DNA of 64,000 bases from Alteracholeplasma palmae J233 (GTDB lineage: Bacteria > Bacillota_I > Bacilli_A > Acholeplasmatales > Acholeplasmataceae): assembly GCF_000968055.1 (NCBI RefSeq), contig NC_022538.1:620001-684000 (forward strand). The letters run 5' to 3'. The notes beneath the pieces are model-generated. The model made no database searches and was not told where the DNA came from. It saw only the letters and a program-made list of their open reading frames with translations. This document shows positions 1 to 8,483 of the stretch, in pieces. The stretch's first letter is position 1. Each line of letters begins with the position of its first letter. The translations under genes and the position numbers were made by a program.

Positions 1-287
1 CTCAAGTATGGAATAATGGTTCTATCATTGAATCAGCACTTATTGGATATATAGAAAGTGCTTTTGATAAAGATAGTCACCTAGATGAAATTGAAGGAAG
101 AATTGATGATTCTGGTGAAGGTATGTGGATGATAGAAGAAGCATTAAAAGCTAAAGTCTCCTTACCAGTCATTACCCAATCCCTATTTTCTCGATATAAA
201 TCTAAAGATGAAGACAAATTTGGTGAAAAAGTGGTTGCGGCTATGAGAAAGGAATTCGGCGGACACGCTGTTTACAAAAAGAAATGA
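1..287 (+). CDS. gnd: 6-phosphogluconate dehydrogenase, decarboxylating (C-terminal part)
   Basis: This is the last 94 codons of a gene that enters from the left edge; the first complete codon is at base 3 and the TGA stop is at 285-287. The reading frame gives a VWNNGSIIES stretch, a GEGMWMIEEAL stretch and an FGGHAV C-terminus, which fit the short YqeC/GndA-like class of 6-phosphogluconate dehydrogenases that oxidatively decarboxylate 6-phosphogluconate to ribulose 5-phosphate in the cytosol. The stop overlaps the start of zwf (ATGA), so the two oxidative pentose phosphate genes are translationally coupled. The N-terminal nucleotide-binding part lies outside the window, so NAD versus NADP use cannot be judged. 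Confidence 0.88.
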   Translation, partial: QVWNNGSIIESALIGYIESAFDKDSHLDEIEGRIDDSGEGMWMIEEALKAKVSLPVITQSLFSRYKSKDEDKFGEKVVAAMRKEFGGHAVYKKK

Positions 288-1639
288 AAACTAAGAAGTT
301 AATCATTACAATTTTTGGTTCAACAGGAGATTTAACAGCTAGAAAACTTCTACCTGCAATTACAAATTTAACAAAAAATAAAGAAATATCAAAAGATGTT
401 TTAATACTTGCCTTAGGAAGAAGAGAGTATACAAAAAAAGATTATCTAGACTATATGCAAACTTTAACAAGTAGTAAACTAGACAGAGATTTCTTAGAAG
501 ATCACTTAGAATATTTTAAGATGCAAATCACTGAATTAAATGATTATCACAGTTTAAAAAATAAGATTAATGAATATAGTGATAGAAACACTCAAAATTT
601 ATTTTATTTAGCAATCGGACCAGAATTATTAGAAAATGTTTCTAAAAATATTTTTGAAAGTAAACTAGTTGAAAAACTTAGCGATCGTATTATTTTTGAA
701 AAGCCTTTTGGACACAACTATGATAGTGCTAAAGAAATCAATCAAATGCTATGGCAATATTTTAAAGAGCAACAAATTTATAGAATAGATCATTATCTTG
801 GAAAAGAAATGGTAAGAAATATTGTTAACTTAAGATTCGGCAATAAAATTTTTGAGCATATTTGGAATAAAGACAACATTGCAAGTATTACAGTTCTTGC
901 CAAAGAAGAAGAAGGCATCTTAAATAGAGCGGGTTACTATGATACTGCAGGAGCCCTTAAAGATATGGTTCAAAGCCATTTATTACAAGTACTTTCTTTA
1001 ATTGTGATGGATACACCATTAGAAAATACAAGTGAAGCAATTAAAGATAAAAAACTAGAAGTATTAAATCATTTAGAATTCGATTCTAAACTCTCTTTTT
1101 TAGGACAATATGAAGGATACTTACAAGAAAAAAATATACCAGCAACATCTCAAACTGATACATTTGTATTTTTAAAAGCTGAACTTCACAGTAAATTATT
1201 TGAAAATGTTCCTTTATATCTTTTAACAGGAAAAAAGCTAGATGAAAAAAAATCACAAATTATTATTGAATTTAGATCAGTTTCTAATCAACTTAATTTA
1301 GAAAAAGAAACAAATAAACTCTATATTGATATTTCACCAAATGAAGGGGTTAGATTCAACTTAAATCATAAAGTATTTGGACTAAATGATGAGAGTGCTA
1401 CTTCTGATATGAAATATAGTATTAAAGATAATTTAAAAGATGAACTACCAGAAGCATATGAAAAAATGATTTTAGATGCCATAAACGGAAATAATCAATT
1501 ATATGTTCGCTGGGATGAAATTGAACAGTCTTGGCGCTTAATTGATCAACTGGTGAATCAAGAACTAGACTTTATTCGTTATAAGACATTTGATGAGCTT
1601 AAAGAAAGAATTAAAAAAACAGAAAAAATTGATTTATAA
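284..1639 (+). CDS. zwf: glucose-6-phosphate 1-dehydrogenase
   Basis: A 451-residue protein that oxidises glucose 6-phosphate to 6-phosphogluconolactone with reduction of NAD(P). The dinucleotide-binding GSTGDL motif is at residues 12-17, EKPFG at 139-143 and the active-site signature RIDHYLGK at 167-174, with the catalytic His-Asp environment intact. It is somewhat shorter than the roughly 490 residues usual for bacterial enzymes. The ATG overlaps the gnd stop, so the pair supplies NADPH and pentose phosphate together. A clear terminator follows. No lactonase gene is visible here. Confidence 0.95.
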   Translation: MKTKKLIITIFGSTGDLTARKLLPAITNLTKNKEISKDVLILALGRREYTKKDYLDYMQTLTSSKLDRDFLEDHLEYFKMQITELNDYHSLKNKINEYSDRNTQNLFYLAIGPELLENVSKNIFESKLVEKLSDRIIFEKPFGHNYDSAKEINQMLWQYFKEQQIYRIDHYLGKEMVRNIVNLRFGNKIFEHIWNKDNIASITVLAKEEEGILNRAGYYDTAGALKDMVQSHLLQVLSLIVMDTPLENTSEAIKDKKLEVLNHLEFDSKLSFLGQYEGYLQEKNIPATSQTDTFVFLKAELHSKLFENVPLYLLTGKKLDEKKSQIIIEFRSVSNQLNLEKETNKLYIDISPNEGVRFNLNHKVFGLNDESATSDMKYSIKDNLKDELPEAYEKMILDAINGNNQLYVRWDEIEQSWRLIDQLVNQELDFIRYKTFDELKERIKKTEKIDL

Positions 1640-1653
1640 TTAATTTAAAGTAT

Positions 1654-1711
1654 AGTACTTAATCAAGTATTTTAGTTTTTAAAACTAAGAAAAAGGATTA
1701 GGTACTTTTTA
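1654..1711 (+). terminator. Rho-independent terminator after zwf
   Basis: An outer stem AGTACTTAATC/GATTAGGTACT (one mismatch) encloses an inner TTAGTTTT/AAAACTAA stem and is followed by a T-rich tract. Confidence 0.75.
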
Positions 1712-1780
1712 TTTATCCATAAAAATTCACATATTTTAATTATATGGTCAAAACTTCTCTAACTAAATAGGGCTAAAACG

Positions 1781-1789
1781 TGCTATAAT
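1781..1789 (+). promoter_or_regulatory. extended -10 promoter for the M32 peptidase gene
   Basis: TGCTATAAT is a perfect extended -10 (TGn-TATAAT) 30 bases before the start codon; no good -35 is visible, as expected for extended -10 promoters. An AGGAGG-type ribosome site follows just before the gene. Confidence 0.6.
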
Positions 1790-1819
1790 AATAAAGAATA
1801 TATTTTATTAGGAGGCACA

Positions 1820-3307
1820 ATGGAAAATTATATAAAAATTTATAATGATACTAAAAATAAGATAAGAGCTTATAAATATGCACTATGGTTGATTTCATGG
1901 GATCAAGAAACAGAAAGCCCTAAAAAAGCAATTGATTATATGAGCGAACAAGTATCAATATTATCAGAAGAACTTTATAATGTTGAATCAAGCATAGACT
2001 ATATAAATGCAGTAACTAAGTTATTTGAAAATAAAGAAAAATTAGATGAAATTTTAGCATTAGAAATCAAAAAAGTTTACAAGAGTTTAGATATTGTTAA
2101 GAAAGTTCCAAAAGAAGAATTATTAGAATATCAAAAATTACAAAGCAAGAGCGCAACTATTTGGGCTCATGCAAAAGAAAATGATGATTTTGAATATTTC
2201 TTACCAACCTTAGAAAAAATTATTGAGTTTAATAGAAAATTAACTAAATATCTTGAAACTGATGAACTTAAAGGTTATGATGTTTTACTAGATATGTATG
2301 AAGAAGGAATGGGAGTTAAAGAGTATGATTATTTCTTTGATGAACTTAAAGAAAACTTAGTCCCATTTGTTTTAAATGCAACACAAAAGAAAACTAAAGT
2401 AAGTAAAAAGCTAACTAAAGGTAAATTTGATGCGATTAGACAAAAAGAATTCTCAGAATATATTACTAAAGTATTCGCATTTGATTTAGAAAAAGGTGTT
2501 TTAAAAGAAAGTATTCACCCATTTACATCTAATGTTACAAGTACAGATGTTAGAATCACCACAGCATATAAAGAAAATTTATTAGAATCAAGCGTTTTTT
2601 CAACTATTCATGAAATTGGACATGCTATTTACGAACAACAAGTAGACCCTAAATTTGATGGAACAGTTTTAGGTGCTGGTGCAAGCATGGGGATTCATGA
2701 ATCACAATCTAGAATGTATGAAAACATGATTGCAAGATCATATGCCTTTTGGGAGTTACATTACCCTAAATTGCAATCCATCTTTAAAAAAGAACTAAAA
2801 GGGGTATCCTTACTAGAATTCTATCAATATGTAAATATTGCTAAACGTTCTTTAATTAGAACAGAAGCAGATGAATTAACTTATCCATTACATATTATGG
2901 TTAGATATGAATTAGAAAAACAATTGATTAACGGTAAATTAAAAGTAAAAGATTTACCTAAAAAATGGCGTCAATATATGTCAGAATATGTTGGGGTTAG
3001 ACCTAAAAACGATGCAGAAGGTGTTTTACAAGACATTCACTGGTCACAAGGTTCAATTGGGTATTTTCCAACATATGCATTGGGTTCAGCTTATGCAGCA
3101 CAAATTTATCATGCGATGAATAGTGAAATTAATGTTGAAAGTGCTATTGAAAACAATAATATTACATTGATTAATCAATGGTTAAAAACACATATTCACC
3201 AATATGGAGCAAGTAAAACTCCAAAAGAACTTATGTTGTTAGCAACGCAAGATAAGTTTGATCCTAAATACTACATAGAATATTTAAAACGTAAATTTTC
3301 TTATTAA
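1820..3307 (+). CDS. M32-family metallocarboxypeptidase (Taq carboxypeptidase type)
   Basis: A 495-residue zinc carboxypeptidase that removes C-terminal residues from peptides, probably cytosolic because no signal peptide is present. The zinc site HEIGH is at residues 264-268 and the third ligand lies in the family motif HESQSR at about 293-298, both canonical for M32. The length matches the family (about 500). An AGGAGG ribosome site precedes the ATG. It has its own promoter, and the serine dehydratase gene begins 11 bases after its stop, so the two are probably co-transcribed in amino-acid scavenging. Confidence 0.93.
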   Translation: MENYIKIYNDTKNKIRAYKYALWLISWDQETESPKKAIDYMSEQVSILSEELYNVESSIDYINAVTKLFENKEKLDEILALEIKKVYKSLDIVKKVPKEELLEYQKLQSKSATIWAHAKENDDFEYFLPTLEKIIEFNRKLTKYLETDELKGYDVLLDMYEEGMGVKEYDYFFDELKENLVPFVLNATQKKTKVSKKLTKGKFDAIRQKEFSEYITKVFAFDLEKGVLKESIHPFTSNVTSTDVRITTAYKENLLESSVFSTIHEIGHAIYEQQVDPKFDGTVLGAGASMGIHESQSRMYENMIARSYAFWELHYPKLQSIFKKELKGVSLLEFYQYVNIAKRSLIRTEADELTYPLHIMVRYELEKQLINGKLKVKDLPKKWRQYMSEYVGVRPKNDAEGVLQDIHWSQGSIGYFPTYALGSAYAAQIYHAMNSEINVESAIENNNITLINQWLKTHIHQYGASKTPKELMLLATQDKFDPKYYIEYLKRKFSY

Positions 3308-3318
3308 GAGGTAATCGT

Positions 3319-4536
3319 GTGCAAACAATCAAAGAATTATATAGAATTGGTTTTGGTCCATCAAGTTCACATACAATGGCACCTAGTAATGCCGCAAGCA
3401 TTATTTTAAGTAGATATCAAGAAGCACAAAAATTTGAAATAACACTTTATAATTCCTTGGCTTTGACTGGTAAAGGACATCTTACAGATGAAGCAATTAT
3501 TAAAGCACTACCTGAAAAAGAAGTTATATTTAAGTTTGAAATAGATAAAGATAAACACCCAAATACAATGATTTTTAAAGTTTTTAACAAAGATAATACT
3601 GAAATTGCCTCACATGAAGTTTTAAGTGTTGGCGGTGGAAAAATAGTATTTGTAGGAGAAGAAGAATCTATTCCTAATATTTATCCTCAGGGCTCTTTTA
3701 AAGAAATTAGTAAGTATTGTAAAGATAGAAAAATCAATCTATATCAATATGTAAAAGTAATTGAAGGCGATGAAATTGATGACTTCTTATACTTGATTTG
3801 GGAAACAATGAAAGAAAGTATTAAAAGAGGTCTTATGACACAAGGCATACTACCTGGTAACTTAAAAGTTGTTAGAAAAGCACCATCTCTTATAACTAAA
3901 AAGCTTAAAAATGAAGTTTCTGAAATAACAGAAAACAGACTCATTAGTGCTTATGCCTTCGCAGTAAATGAAGAAAATGCAAGTGGTGGAAAAATAGTAA
4001 CTGCCCCTACTTGTGGTGCTTGTGGTGTTTTACCAGCAGTCTTATATTATATGCAAGAAAAACATCATTTTTCCGATCAAAAAATAATTGAAGCATTAGC
4101 AACCGCTTCAGTATTTGGAAACTTAATTAAACACAACGCTTCTATTTCTGGTGCAGTTGCCGGATGTCAAGCAGAAGTTGGAAGTGCATGTTCTATGGCT
4201 GCCGCAGCTCATGCATCATTATTTAATTTAAGTATTGATAAACAAGAATATGCAGCAGAAATAGCAATGGAACACCATTTAGGATTAACTTGTGATCCTG
4301 TTAATGGTTTTGTACAAATTCCTTGCATAGAAAGAAATGCGGTTGCGGCTTTAAGAGCTGTTGATGCGTGTGGATTGGCGTTTTTTTTAAGTGATTCAAG
4401 AAAAATTAGCTTTGATACAGTCATTGAAACGATGTATCAAACAGGATTAGATATGCATAGTCATTATAAAGAAACATCTGAAGGTGGTCTAGCAAAATAT
4501 TATAAGGAAAATGATAACGATGTTAACTGTTGGTAA
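3319..4536 (+). CDS. sdaA: L-serine ammonia-lyase (serine dehydratase), iron-sulfur type, single chain
   Basis: A 405-residue enzyme that deaminates serine to pyruvate and ammonia using a [4Fe-4S] cluster. The beta domain comes first (GPSSSHT at residues 13-19) and the alpha domain second (TAPTCGACG at 228-236, then GCQAEVGSAC and a CDPVNG...IPC segment carrying candidate cluster cysteines). Many Firmicutes split this enzyme into two genes; here it is fused and somewhat shorter than the E. coli form. The start is GTG with an AAGAGGT ribosome site; no upstream ATG competes. It follows a peptidase gene by 11 bases, consistent with feeding amino acids to pyruvate. Confidence 0.92.
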   Translation: MQTIKELYRIGFGPSSSHTMAPSNAASIILSRYQEAQKFEITLYNSLALTGKGHLTDEAIIKALPEKEVIFKFEIDKDKHPNTMIFKVFNKDNTEIASHEVLSVGGGKIVFVGEEESIPNIYPQGSFKEISKYCKDRKINLYQYVKVIEGDEIDDFLYLIWETMKESIKRGLMTQGILPGNLKVVRKAPSLITKKLKNEVSEITENRLISAYAFAVNEENASGGKIVTAPTCGACGVLPAVLYYMQEKHHFSDQKIIEALATASVFGNLIKHNASISGAVAGCQAEVGSACSMAAAAHASLFNLSIDKQEYAAEIAMEHHLGLTCDPVNGFVQIPCIERNAVAALRAVDACGLAFFLSDSRKISFDTVIETMYQTGLDMHSHYKETSEGGLAKYYKENDNDVNCW

Positions 4537-5788
4537 AAAATACGAAGTAGAAATAGTAGATTTAGATTTTAATGGTAATGGTGTAGCTAAAATAGAAGAA
4601 GATGTTATTTTTGTTACAGATGCATTAAAAAATGAAAAGGGACTCATTGAAATTACTAAAAAAGGAAAAAATTCATATTTTGGTAAAATGATTAAAAGAA
4701 CAATTGATAGTCCAGATAGAGTTTCAGAAAAATCAAATTTAGGAAGCCTAGATTTATCACATCTTTCATTTGAAAGACAATTAGTATGGCAAAAAGAATT
4801 AACAGAAGGAACTTTAAAAAGAGCTTTAAAACAAGATGTTAAAGTTCTAGATACTTTAACAGATAATAATCCTTTCAATTACAGAAATAAAGTAGTATTT
4901 CATGTTTTAGAAGATGAATTTTTACAACTTGGTTTATACACAACAGAACCAGTTAAACTAGTTAAGGTAGATAATTTCATTTTAGCTAATAAAATAGTCA
5001 ATGAAATTTTAACTAAGATTAATAAAGCAAAAATAAAAGTAGATCCATTTAAACTTAAACACGTTGTTTTTAAAAACAATAGTCAAAATCAATTAGTTGT
5101 AACACTTGTAAGTACTAATAAAAACTTTTTGGGAAAAGACGAACTGATTAGTTTACTAGAAACATTTAAACAAGTAATTGGTATTACAATTAATATTAAA
5201 CCAAATGATAAAGTAATCTTAGGACATAAGAGTTACGAAGTTTCTGGAACAAGCGAATTAAAAGAAGATGAACTATATATCACTGATAAAAGCTTTTTAC
5301 AAGTGAATTTACCAGTGATGAAAATGACTTATGATGTAATATCAAAAAATATTACAGGTAAGAAAATTATTGATGCTTACTGTGGTGTAGGTAGTATTGG
5401 GTTTTATCTATATAAGAAAAATCCTAATCTTACAATAGATATGATTGATAATCAAGTGGATAATATTTTATTAGCAAATAAAACAAAACGCGAAAATGAT
5501 TATAAATCAGTTAATATTATCAAAGATAACTCAGAGGACGCAGTTGAAGGTTTAAGTGCAGATACTTTAGTATTAGATCCACCAAGACAAGGATTAATGC
5601 CTAAACTTGTAGATACTATTTTAGATAAAAAATTTAAAGAAATTATTTATTTATCATGTGATTTAAAAACATTAACTAGAGATTTAAGATTATTAACTAG
5701 TACTTATGAAATTAAGACAATACAACCTATAAAGATGTTCCCACAAACAACCAGTTTAGAAACATTAGTTGTTTTAAAATTAAAATAA
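4520..5788 (+). CDS. 23S rRNA (uracil-5-)-methyltransferase, RlmD/TrmA family, lacking cluster cysteines
   Basis: A SAM-dependent uracil-C5 methyltransferase of the RumA/RlmD family. An N-terminal TRAM-like domain (residues 1-60) is followed by the methyltransferase domain with a GVGSIGFYLY SAM-binding segment, the DPPRQG motif, and the nucleophile in YLSCDLKTLTRDL (Cys about 380). The region after the TRAM domain that normally carries the [4Fe-4S] cysteines (CxxCGGC type) reads SNLGSLDLSHLSF, so those cysteines are gone. The ATG at 4520 is preferred over 4511 because the AAGGAA site then has better spacing. It overlaps sdaA by 17 bases. The exact target uridine (747 or 1939) cannot be told from sequence. 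Confidence 0.88.
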   Translation: MLTVGKKYEVEIVDLDFNGNGVAKIEEDVIFVTDALKNEKGLIEITKKGKNSYFGKMIKRTIDSPDRVSEKSNLGSLDLSHLSFERQLVWQKELTEGTLKRALKQDVKVLDTLTDNNPFNYRNKVVFHVLEDEFLQLGLYTTEPVKLVKVDNFILANKIVNEILTKINKAKIKVDPFKLKHVVFKNNSQNQLVVTLVSTNKNFLGKDELISLLETFKQVIGITINIKPNDKVILGHKSYEVSGTSELKEDELYITDKSFLQVNLPVMKMTYDVISKNITGKKIIDAYCGVGSIGFYLYKKNPNLTIDMIDNQVDNILLANKTKRENDYKSVNIIKDNSEDAVEGLSADTLVLDPPRQGLMPKLVDTILDKKFKEIIYLSCDLKTLTRDLRLLTSTYEIKTIQPIKMFPQTTSLETLVVLKLK

Positions 5789-5790
5789 TA

Positions 5791-5847
5791 AAAAGATTTC
5801 CAAAAATAGAACTGATTCAGTCGACTATTTAAGGAAATCTTTTTTTA
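5791..5847 (+). terminator. terminator after the rRNA methyltransferase gene
   Basis: Stem AAAGATTTCC (5792-5801) pairs with GGAAATCTTT (5833-5842), with further pairing inside (AAATAG/CTATTT), then a run of T. Confidence 0.85.
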
Positions 5848-5848
5848 T

Positions 5849-5881
5849 AAAAAAACTTAATCCTTTTAAGATTAAGCTTTT
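5849..5881 (-). terminator. terminator for the minus-strand cyclophilin operon
   Basis: CTTAATC (5856-5862) and GATTAAG (5870-5876) form a stem; read on the minus strand it is followed by a T run corresponding to the A tract at about 5848-5855. Confidence 0.75.
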
Positions 5882-5887
5882 AGTCAA

Positions 5888-6418
5888 TTATATAAAATAA
5901 ATAGGTTCTTCTGGAGTATAACCATTTAATGATAAAGTAACTTTTTCGATAACAATATCCTCTTTTGGTTTATCCATTTGATCACGTGGCACTCTAGCAA
6001 TCTTATCAACAATTTCATAACCACTTGTTAAAACACCAAATGCTGCATAAGCACCATCTAAATGAGGTGAATCTTTATGCATAATAAAGAATTGTGCAGT
6101 TTGGGAATTTTTATCCATTGTTCTAGCCATAGAGATAACCCCTTTGGTATGAACGAGTTGATTATCAAACCCATTTTGCTTGAATTCTCCTTTTATAGGT
6201 GGGAAAATATTTTTGCCCCACCCTCCTTGAATCATAAAGTTTGGAATGACTCTATGAAAAATAAGATTATCATAATAATTTTTTTCAATGTATTTAATAA
6301 AGTTATTAACTGTATTAGGTGCTACTTGAGGGAATAATTCTAAAGTAATATCTCCCATGTTTTTAACAGTAATAGTTACTGTCGGATTATTTTTATTTAA
6401 TAGTTCGTTAGCGTTCAT
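5888..6418 (-). CDS. cyclophilin-type peptidyl-prolyl cis-trans isomerase
   Basis: A 176-residue cytosolic cyclophilin that accelerates proline isomerisation during protein folding. The core motif FHRVIPNFMIQGG is present, followed by the active-site SQTAQFFIMH segment and an HLDGAYAAFGVL stretch that matches the family (the usual tryptophan position is Ala-Tyr here). There is no signal peptide. The ATG is one base after the stop of the metallo-hydrolase gene and its AGAGGA ribosome site lies within the end of that gene, so the two form a minus-strand operon ending at the hairpin at 5849-5881. Confidence 0.92.
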   Translation of the reverse strand: MNANELLNKNNPTVTITVKNMGDITLELFPQVAPNTVNNFIKYIEKNYYDNLIFHRVIPNFMIQGGWGKNIFPPIKGEFKQNGFDNQLVHTKGVISMARTMDKNSQTAQFFIMHKDSPHLDGAYAAFGVLTSGYEIVDKIARVPRDQMDKPKEDIVIEKVTLSLNGYTPEEPIYFI

Positions 6419-6419
6419 C

Positions 6420-7022
6420 TTAAACTCCTCTTACAAATGGATTATTTTGTTTTTCATGTGAAATAGTTGTTGGTCTACCATGCCCTGGATAAATAGTAGT
6501 ATTATCAGGTAAAATTTTATAAAGATTTCTAATTGTATCTAACAAGACATCTAGACTTGAAAAAGGAATATCTGTTCTACCAATACTTTCAAAAAATAAA
6601 GTATCTCCACCAAATAGATAAGGTGCAAGATATAACATAGTTCCACCTTCAGAATGCCCTGGAGTTTCTAAAATTTTAAATTCTAGACCTGAAAAAGAAA
6701 TAGAGTCTTTTCCTGTAATCCAAAAATCAACAGGAATATCATAAAGCCATCTATTATAGGCGTTATCAGTCATCCAAATTTTATCCTTTAATGGAGCGTA
6801 AACAGGAATATGGTAAAGTTCCTTTAATTGTTTAACACCACCACAATGGTCGAAATGGCCATGAGTTACATAAATTAAAGTAGGTTCTAAATTTTCTTGG
6901 GTTAAGTAGTCTATGACTTGAGTATCTTCAAAGCCTGGATCAATAATCATTGCCTTGCCTAAATGGCTTACTACATAGCAATTACTTCTAATTGACCCTA
7001 ATTTTATTTGTTTAATTTCCAT
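6420..7022 (-). CDS. metallo-beta-lactamase-fold hydrolase (glyoxalase II-like)
   Basis: A 200-residue single-domain hydrolase with the binuclear metal motif THGHFDHCGG, a downstream ETPGHSEGGTM histidine, the FGGDTLFFESIGRTD aspartate and a final YPGHGRPT histidine. These are the ligands of the YcbL/GloB-like family that cleaves thioesters such as hydroxyacylglutathione; the physiological substrate cannot be read from sequence. I start it at ATG 7022, five bases after GGTGA, rather than at TTG 7034. A TATAAT lies at 7044-7039 on the minus strand, so the leader is very short. It is first in the operon with the cyclophilin. Confidence 0.88.
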   Translation of the reverse strand: MEIKQIKLGSIRSNCYVVSHLGKAMIIDPGFEDTQVIDYLTQENLEPTLIYVTHGHFDHCGGVKQLKELYHIPVYAPLKDKIWMTDNAYNRWLYDIPVDFWITGKDSISFSGLEFKILETPGHSEGGTMLYLAPYLFGGDTLFFESIGRTDIPFSSLDVLLDTIRNLYKILPDNTTIYPGHGRPTTISHEKQNNPFVRGV

Positions 7023-7133
7023 TGTTATCACCAAAAGTATTATAACACTTTATAGCTAAAATGAGATAATAAGTGGTAATAAAAAACTTATTTATAAAAA
7101 GTATATCGTTATTTATAAAAAATATAAAAAAGG

Positions 7134-7162
7134 TTGCTTTTAAGGCTTAGATAGCATAAAAT
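7134..7162 (+). promoter_or_regulatory. promoter of the iron-uptake operon
   Basis: TTGCTT (-35, 7134-7139), 17-base spacer, TAAAAT (-10, 7157-7162). The palindrome at 7167-7185 covers the expected transcription start. Confidence 0.7.
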
Positions 7163-7166
7163 AACT

Positions 7167-7185
7167 ATTGTGTTAAATACACAAT
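7167..7185 (+). promoter_or_regulatory. 19-bp palindromic operator candidate
   Basis: ATTGTGT-TAAAT-ACACAAT is a perfect 7-bp inverted repeat with a 5-base centre, placed 4 bases after the -10. Its position fits a repressor site; an iron- or haem-responsive regulator is the natural guess from the genes downstream, but the sequence does not match the standard Fur or DtxR consensus. Confidence 0.55.
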
Positions 7186-7210
7186 TGTAGAAGAAAAGCA
7201 GGTGGAAAAT

Positions 7211-7534
7211 ATGTACGTTATTGTGCGTACCATGAAAATGGTAAAAGGAAACAAAGAACAAGTGGCGCAACGTTTTTCTAATCCAAGTCCAGTGACAAAA
7301 TCTCCAGGTTTTATTAGAATGGAAGTTTTGTTTTCAGGAAAAAATCCAGAGTATGATATTTATCAAACGATGATTTATTGGACAGATAAGAAGGCGTTTT
7401 ATGTTTGGGAAGGAAGCCCTGAGCATATTGCAATGCATAGAAATAAAGATCATGAACATAATAAAAGACCAGAAGGTATTTTAGAAGTAACTCATGAAGC
7501 ATACGAAATGATTGCGTCAAAGGAACATGAATAA
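7211..7534 (+). CDS. IsdG/HmoA-like haem-degrading monooxygenase
   Basis: A protein of 107 residues in the antibiotic-biosynthesis-monooxygenase (dimeric ferredoxin-like) fold. The layout matches IsdG-family haem oxygenases: an early charged strand, an FIRMEVLFSG strand, a YWTDKKAFYVW segment and a following HIAMHR histidine candidate for haem iron coordination. Such enzymes open haem and free iron in the cytosol. ATG 7211 is preferred over GTG 7202 because AGGTGG then sits 5 bases upstream. Its end overlaps the first siderophore permease, which supports an iron role. Other ABM-fold oxygenases cannot be excluded. Confidence 0.75.
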   Translation: MYVIVRTMKMVKGNKEQVAQRFSNPSPVTKSPGFIRMEVLFSGKNPEYDIYQTMIYWTDKKAFYVWEGSPEHIAMHRNKDHEHNKRPEGILEVTHEAYEMIASKEHE

Positions 7535-8483
7535 AAAAAGAATTATTATCGTTACGATATTTATTATATTAACAATAGTTTCTTTAATTATAGGTCCTAA
7601 TATGAATCTTATTAAAGAACTTTTTGAAGGAAATCAACTGGCATGGACTAATTTTGTTTATGGCAGAATACCTAGAACTGTTGTAATTATTTTAGCAGCA
7701 TCATCTTTGAGTGTTGCTGGTCTTATTATGCAATCAGTTAGTAGAAATAAGTTTATCTCACCATCAACAGCAGGAACAAGCAACGCTGCTATGCTTGGGG
7801 TTCTTATTGGTTATTTATTTTTAGGAAGTCAAAGTTTATCAGTAAAATTTGGGTTTGCCTTTATTTTTGCAATGGCAAGTTCTTTCGTTTTTATATTTTT
7901 ACTGAATAAAATAAAATTTAAAAATGTTATCTATGTACCCTTAATAGGAATGATGTATGGAGCACTTATAAGCGCGATAGCAACCTTTATTGCTCATCAA
8001 ACAAACTCATTACAAATTCTAGCTGGGTTAAACTTAGCAACATTTTCACATATCACATTATTAAACTCAACTTTATTACTTATTTTAATTCCTGCAATGA
8101 TAGCTGCATTTATTTTTTCAGCATCTTTTGGGGTGGTTGCTTTAGGAGAAGACTTTTCTAAAAATTTAGGAGTTAACTATAAGTTTGTGATGGCTATTGC
8201 TTTAATTATCATCTCAGCGATATCAGCTAGCACTGTAGTCGTAGTTGGGCCTTTACCTTTTGTGGGACTTATTATACCTAATATAGTCACTGTGTATTAT
8301 GGAGATAATATAAAGAAAAGCATTTTTGATATTGCACTTATAGGATCAATCTTTGTTTTATTGAATGATATTATAAGTAGATTGATTATTTTCCCATATG
8401 AAGTTGCGGTTGGTTTTACAATGGGAATAACAGGAGCTATCATCTTCTTGATTTTAATATTTAAAAAGGGGAAGAAGATATGA
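7527..8483 (+). CDS. iron-siderophore ABC transporter permease (FecCD family, YclN-like)
   Basis: A 318-residue polytopic membrane protein of the FecCD/BtuC permease family, with the typical AASSLSVAGLIMQSVSRN segment near the N-terminus, an LGVNYKFV segment and a GPLPFVGLIIPNI motif that faces the ATPase. The ATG at 7527 has AAAGGA just upstream; the longer reading from TTG 7512 is less likely. It overlaps the haem monooxygenase gene by 8 bases and the second permease by 4, so the subunits are made together. The matching order permease-permease-ATPase-lipoprotein is that of B. subtilis yclNOPQ (petrobactin). Confidence 0.9.
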   Translation: MNKKRIIIVTIFIILTIVSLIIGPNMNLIKELFEGNQLAWTNFVYGRIPRTVVIILAASSLSVAGLIMQSVSRNKFISPSTAGTSNAAMLGVLIGYLFLGSQSLSVKFGFAFIFAMASSFVFIFLLNKIKFKNVIYVPLIGMMYGALISAIATFIAHQTNSLQILAGLNLATFSHITLLNSTLLLILIPAMIAAFIFSASFGVVALGEDFSKNLGVNYKFVMAIALIIISAISASTVVVVGPLPFVGLIIPNIVTVYYGDNIKKSIFDIALIGSIFVLLNDIISRLIIFPYEVAVGFTMGITGAIIFLILIFKKGKKI

